Source: Ricinus communis (taxonomy: Eukaryota; Streptophyta; Magnoliopsida; Malpighiales; Euphorbiaceae). From it: a DNA stretch of 64,000 nucleotides. How positions within the stretch are numbered: the stretch's first letter is position 1; each line of letters begins with the position of its first letter. The stretch spans positions 32,151,159 to 32,215,158 of the forward strand of contig NC_063257.1 in the NCBI RefSeq assembly GCF_019578655.1, in the 5' to 3' direction. Both the position numbers and the translations under genes were made by a program. Shown piece by piece: positions 59,301 through 64,000 of the stretch. The notes below the pieces were generated by a model that made no database searches, was not told the origin of the DNA, and saw only the letters and a program-made list of their open reading frames with translations.

Positions 59301-62300
59301 TATTCCTCTTACGGGGTTGTTTTCTAATCGACAAATATACCCCTCTTACGGGAATATTTTCTCATATTGACAAATATACCACTTTTTTGGGGTTGTTTTC
59401 TCATGTTGAAATATATAACCGTCTTAAGCGAATTTTTTCTAATATTAATACATATGCCCATCTTACGAGGTTCTTTTCATCATATTGACAAATATACGAC
59501 TTTTCTGGGGGTTCTTTTCTCATGTTGAAAGATATACTCCTCTTACGTGGTTGTTTTCTAATATTGACAAACATACCCCTCTTACGGGGTTGTTTTCTCA
59601 TATTAAACAATTTTTCACTTTTCAGGGGTTGTTCTCTCATCTTGAAAGATATATTCCTCTTACGGGGTTATTTTCTAATATTGACAAATATACCCCTCTT
59701 ACGGGGTTGTTTTCTCATATTGACAAATATACCACTTTTTTGGGGTTGTTTTATCATGTTGAAATATATGTTGTCTTACGCGATTATTTTTTAATACTAA
59801 CAAATATACCCCTCTTACGAGGTTGTTTTCTCATATTGACAAATATACCACTTTTTTGGGGTTATTTTCTCATGTTGAAAGACATACCCCTCTTACGGGG
59901 TTGTTTTATAATATTGATAAATATACCGTTCTTACGAGGTTGTTTTCTCATATTAAACGATATAACGCTTTTAAAGTTTGTTTTCTTATGTTGAAATATA
60001 TATTCCTCTTACGGGGTTGTTTTCTAATACTGACAAGTATACCCCTCTTACGGGAATGTTTTCTCATATTGACAAATATACCACTTTTTTGGGGTTGTTT
60101 TCTCATGTTGAAATATATACTTAGTCTTAAGTGATTTTTCTAATATTGTACATATACCCATCTTACGAGGTTCTTTTCATCATATTGACAAATATACGAC
60201 TTTTCTGGGGGTTGTTTTCTCATGTTGAAAGATATACTCCTCTTACGTGGTTGTTTTCTAATATTGATAAATATACCCCTCTTACGGGGTTCTTTTATCA
60301 TATTAAACAATATACCACTTTTCTGGGGTAGTTTTCTCATGTTAAAAGATATAACCCTCTTACGATGTTATTTTCTAATAATGACAAATATACCCCTCCT
60401 ACGGGGTTGTTTTCTCATATTGACAAATATACGCCTCTTACGGGGTTGTTTTCTCATGTTGAAAGATATACCCCACTTACGGGGTTGTTTTCTAATATTG
60501 ACAAATATACCCATCTTACGGGATTATTTTCTCATATTAAACAATTTACCACTTTTCAGGGGTTGTTTTGTCATGTTGAAAGATATATTCCTCTTTTGTG
60601 GTAATTTTCTAATATTAACAGTATACCCCTCTTACGGGGTTGTTTTCTCATATTGACAAATATACCTCTTTTTTGGGGTTGTTTTATCATGTTGAAATAT
60701 AAAACCGTCTTGTGATTGTCTTTTAATACTAACAAATATACCCCTCTTACGAGGTTGTTTTCTCATATTGACAAATATACCACTTTTTTGGGGTTATTTT
60801 CTCATGTTGAAAGACAAACCCCTCTTACGGGGTTGTTTTATAATATTGATAAATATACCCTTTTACTGGGGTTGTTTTCTCATATTAAAGGTATAACACT
60901 TTTCTAGGGTTGTTTTCTCATGTTGAAATATATATTCCTCTTACGGGGTTGTTTTCTAATCGACAAATATACCCCTCTTACGGGAATATTTTCTCATATT
61001 GACAAATATACCACTTTTTGGGGTTGTTTTCTCATGTTGAAATATACTCTTAAGCGAATTTTTCTAATATTAATACATATGCCCATCTTACGAGGTTCTT
61101 TTCATCATATTGACAAATATACGACTTTTCTGGGGGTTGTTTTCTCATGTTGAAAGATATACTCCTCTTACGTGGTTGTTTTCTAATATTGACAAACATA
61201 CCCCTCTTCTGAGGTTGTTTTCTCATATTAAACAATTTTTCACTTTTTCAGGGTTGTTCTCTCATCTTGAAAGATATATTCCTCTTACGGGGTTATTTTC
61301 TAATATTGACAAATATACCCCTCTTACGGGGTTGTTTTCTCATATTGACAAATATACCACTTTTTTGGGGTTGTTTTATCATGTTGAAATATATGTTGTC
61401 TTACGCGATTATTTTTTAATACTAACAAATATACCTCTACGAGGTTGTTTTCTCATATTGACAAATATACCACTTTTTTGGGGTTATTTTCTCATGTTGA
61501 AAGACATACCCCTCTTACGGGGTTGTTTTATAATATTGATAAATATACCGTTCTTACGAGGTTGTTTTCTCATATTAAACAGTATAACACTTTTCTGGGG
61601 TTGTTTTCTTATGTTGAAATATATATTCCTCTTACGGGGTTGTTTTCTAATACTGACAAATATACCCCTCTTACGGGAATGTTTTCTCATATTGACAAAT
61701 ATACCACTTTTTTGGGGTTGTTTTCTCATGTTGAAATATATAACCGTCTTAAGTGATTTTTTTCTAATATTATTACATATACCCATCTTACGAGGTTCTT
61801 TTCATCATATTGACAAATATACGACTTTTCTGGGGGTTGTTTTCTCATGTTGAAAGATATACTCCTCTTACGTGGTTGTTTTCTAATATTGATAAATATA
61901 CCCCTCTTACGGGGTTCTTTTATCATATTAAACAATATACCACTTTTCTGGGGTAGTTTTCTCATGTTAAAAGATATAACCCTCTTACGGTGTTATTTTC
62001 TAATAATGACAAATATACCCCTCCTACGGGGTTGTTTTCTCATATTGACAAATATACGCCTCTTACGGGGTTGTTTTCTCATGTTGAAAGATATACCCCA
62101 CTTACGGGGTTGTTTTCTAATATTGACAAATATACCCATCTTACGGGATTATTTTCTCATATTAAACAATTTACCACTTTTCAGGGGTTGTTTTGTCATG
62201 TTGAAAGATATATTCCTCTTTTGTGGTAATTTTCTAATATTAACAGTATACCCCTCTTACGGGGTTGTTTTTTCATATTGACAAATATACCTCTTTTTTG

Positions 62301-64000
62301 GGGTTGTTTTATCATGTTGAAATATAAAACCGTCTTACGCGATTGTCTTTTAATACTAACAAATATACCCCTCTTACGAGGTTGTTTTCTCATATTGACA
62401 AATATACCACTTTTTTGGGGTTATTTTCTCATGTTGAAAGACATACCCCTCTTACGGGGTTGTTTTATAATATTGATAAATATACCCTTCTTACGGGGTT
62501 GTTTTCTCATATTAAACAGTATAACACTTTTCTAGGGTTGTTTTCTCATGTTGAAATATATATTCCTCTTACGGGGTTGTTTTCTAATCGACAAATATAC
62601 CCCTCTTACGGGAATATTTTCTCATATTGACAAATATACCACTTTGGGGTTGTTTCTCATGTTGAAATATATACCAGTCTTAAGCGATTTTTTCTAATAT
62701 TAATACATATGCCCATCTTGGGATCTTTTCATCATATTGACAAATATACGACTTTTCTGGGGTTGTTTTCTCATGTTGAAAGATATACTCCTCTTACGTG
62801 GTTGTTTTCTAATATTGACAAATATACCCCTCTTACGGGGTTCTTTTCTCATATTAAAAAATATACCACTTTTCTAGGGTAGTTTTCTCATGTTAAAAGA
62901 TATAACCCTCTTCTGATTGTTCTAACAATGACAAATATACCCCTCCTACGAGGTAGTTTTCTATTGACAAATATCCTCTTCTGAGGGTTGTTTCTCATGT
63001 TGAAACATATACCCCACTTACGGGGTTGTTTTCTAATATTGACAAATATACCCATCTTACGGGGTTATTTTCTCATATTAAACAATTTACCACTTTTCAG
63101 GGGTTGTTTTCTCATGTTGAAAGATATATTCCTCTTACGTGGTAATTTTCTAATATTAACAATATACCCCTCTTACGGGGTTGTTTTCTCATATTGACAA
63201 ATATACCTCTTTTTTAGGGTTGTTTTATCATGTTGAAATATAAAACCGTCTTACGCGATTGTCTTTTAATACTAACAAATATACCCCTCTTACGAGGTTG
63301 TTTTCTCATATTGACAAATATACCACTTTTTTGGGGTTATTTTCTCATGTTGAAAGACATACCCCTCTTACGGGATTGTTTTCTCATGTTGAAAGATATA
63401 CCCCACTTACGGGGTTGTTTTCTAATATTGACAAATATACCCATCTTACGGGGTTGTTTTGTCATATTAAACAATTTACCACTTTTCAGGGGTTGTTTTC
63501 TCATGTTGAAAGATATATTCCTCTTACGGGGTTATTTTCTAATATTGACAAATATACCCCTCTTACGGGGTTGTTTTCTCATATTGACAAATCTACCACT
63601 TTTTTGGGGTTGTTTTATCATGTTGAAATATATAACCGTCTTACGCGATTGTTTTTTAATACTAACAAATATACCCTCTTACGAGGTTGTTTTCTCATAT
63701 TGACAAATATACAACTTTTTTGGGGTTATTCTCTCATGTTGAAAGACATACCCCTCTTACGGGGTTGTTTTCTCATATTAAACAGTATAACACTTTTCTA
63801 GAGTTGTTTTCTCATGTTGAAATATATATTCCTCTTACGGGGTTATTTATTAATACTGACAAATATACCCCTCTTACGGAAATGTTTTCTCATATTGACA
63901 AATATACCACTTTTTTTGGGTTATTTTCTCATGTTGAAATATATAACCGTCTTAAGCGATTTTTTTCTAATATTAATACATATACCCATCTTACGAGGTT
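56400..64000. repeat. ~1.6-kb higher-order repeat with new monomer types
   Basis: The marker GTCTTAAGTGATT followed by CTAATATTATTACATATAC occurs at about 57030, 58490, 60125 and 61745. A sister marker (GTCTTAAGCGA followed by CTAATATTAATACATATGCC) occurs at about 57950, 59420, 61045 and 62680, with a related CTTAAGCGATT copy at about 63950. Spacings are near 1.46 kb once and 1.62-1.64 kb otherwise, with a shorter last interval (about 1.27 kb). At least four copies are visible and the last is incomplete. Confidence 0.8.
58237..58280. other. Non-satellite insert in the array
   Basis: About 44 bases (containing CATTGTTTCCTGTTGTCTC and CAAATGCCACTG) do not match any monomer. They interrupt one higher-order copy; the flanking monomers resume normally. 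Confidence 0.7.

Larger units (their letters stand above)
54988..64000. repeat. 39-bp satellite array, right of gap (9.0 kb, continues)
   Basis: The same monomers as left of the gap, about 230 copies, running to the window end. An extra monomer type appears here with CATATTAAACAATATACCAC, together with a ATCATATTGACAAATATACG + ACTTTTCTGGGG type. These two are rare or absent left of the gap, so the array changes composition along its length. Confidence 0.97.

Noticed and set aside
31747..64000. Dozens of open frames up to 403 codons, some reminiscent of leucine-rich repeat or membrane proteins
   Set aside because: They are the same 39-bp satellite read in several frames and on both strands; frames switch at indels and no start, domain or splice context supports a gene.
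31747..64000. CRISPR-like array (regular short repeats)
   Set aside because: Monomers are directly adjacent with no unique spacers, the context is a plant genome, and no cas genes are present.

Overview
The window is nuclear DNA of a flowering plant, probably a eudicot. It is AT-rich and holds an intron-rich ARF-GAP gene of the plant AGD5/AGD15 class, Ty1/copia and Ty3/gypsy retrotransposon remnants with an initiator-Met-tRNA primer binding site, and several plant-type DNA-transposon remnants. No bacterial or organellar genes are visible. I cannot name the species. There is one plausible host gene; almost everything else is repeat-derived.

Layout. 0-0.5 kb: 3' end of a Ty1/copia element (RNase H tail, polypurine tract, 3' LTR). 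1.1-2.6 kb: two foldback elements sharing terminal inverted repeats, one with a perfect 9-bp target duplication. 3.6-5.1 kb: decayed Mutator-like transposon with the N-terminal part of its transposase. 5.3-7.2 kb: two copies of a ~0.5-kb hairpin MITE (third copy at 21.8 kb). 5.95-11.17 kb: an old tandem array of ~375-bp units split by a 3.27-kb PIF/Harbinger-like element with a TTA target duplication. 11.2-24.0 kb, minus strand: a seven-exon ARF GTPase-activating protein gene with an unbroken 245-codon reading frame across ~12.7 kb. 24.5 kb: possible small retroelement fragment. 24.9-26.8 kb: a pyrimidine-rich ~600-bp unit repeated three times.

27.9-31.75 kb: 5' part of a decayed Ty3/gypsy retrotransposon: an LTR that appears to contain the C-terminal end of pol, TATA box, primer binding site, gag, protease and the first part of reverse transcriptase, broken by stops and frameshifts. 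In the reverse-transcriptase domain, right after its GYHQIRM motif, the element stops and a 39-bp tandem repeat begins.

31.75-64.0 kb (window end): about 32 kb, roughly 800 monomers, of this 39-bp satellite, with one 500-N assembly gap. Three main monomer types mix into dimers and trimers, and these are nested in higher-order repeats of about 0.66, 1.05, 1.6 and 2.26 kb plus a 5.46-kb duplication. Because 39 is a multiple of three and the consensus lacks stops in two forward frames and one reverse frame, the array produces dozens of long open frames encoding 13-residue repeats. I read these as a by-product of the period, not as genes. The single CpG in the main monomer is mostly decayed to TpG or CpA, as expected for methylated, silent DNA. 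This retrotransposon-embedded, hierarchically organised satellite is the most notable object in the window.
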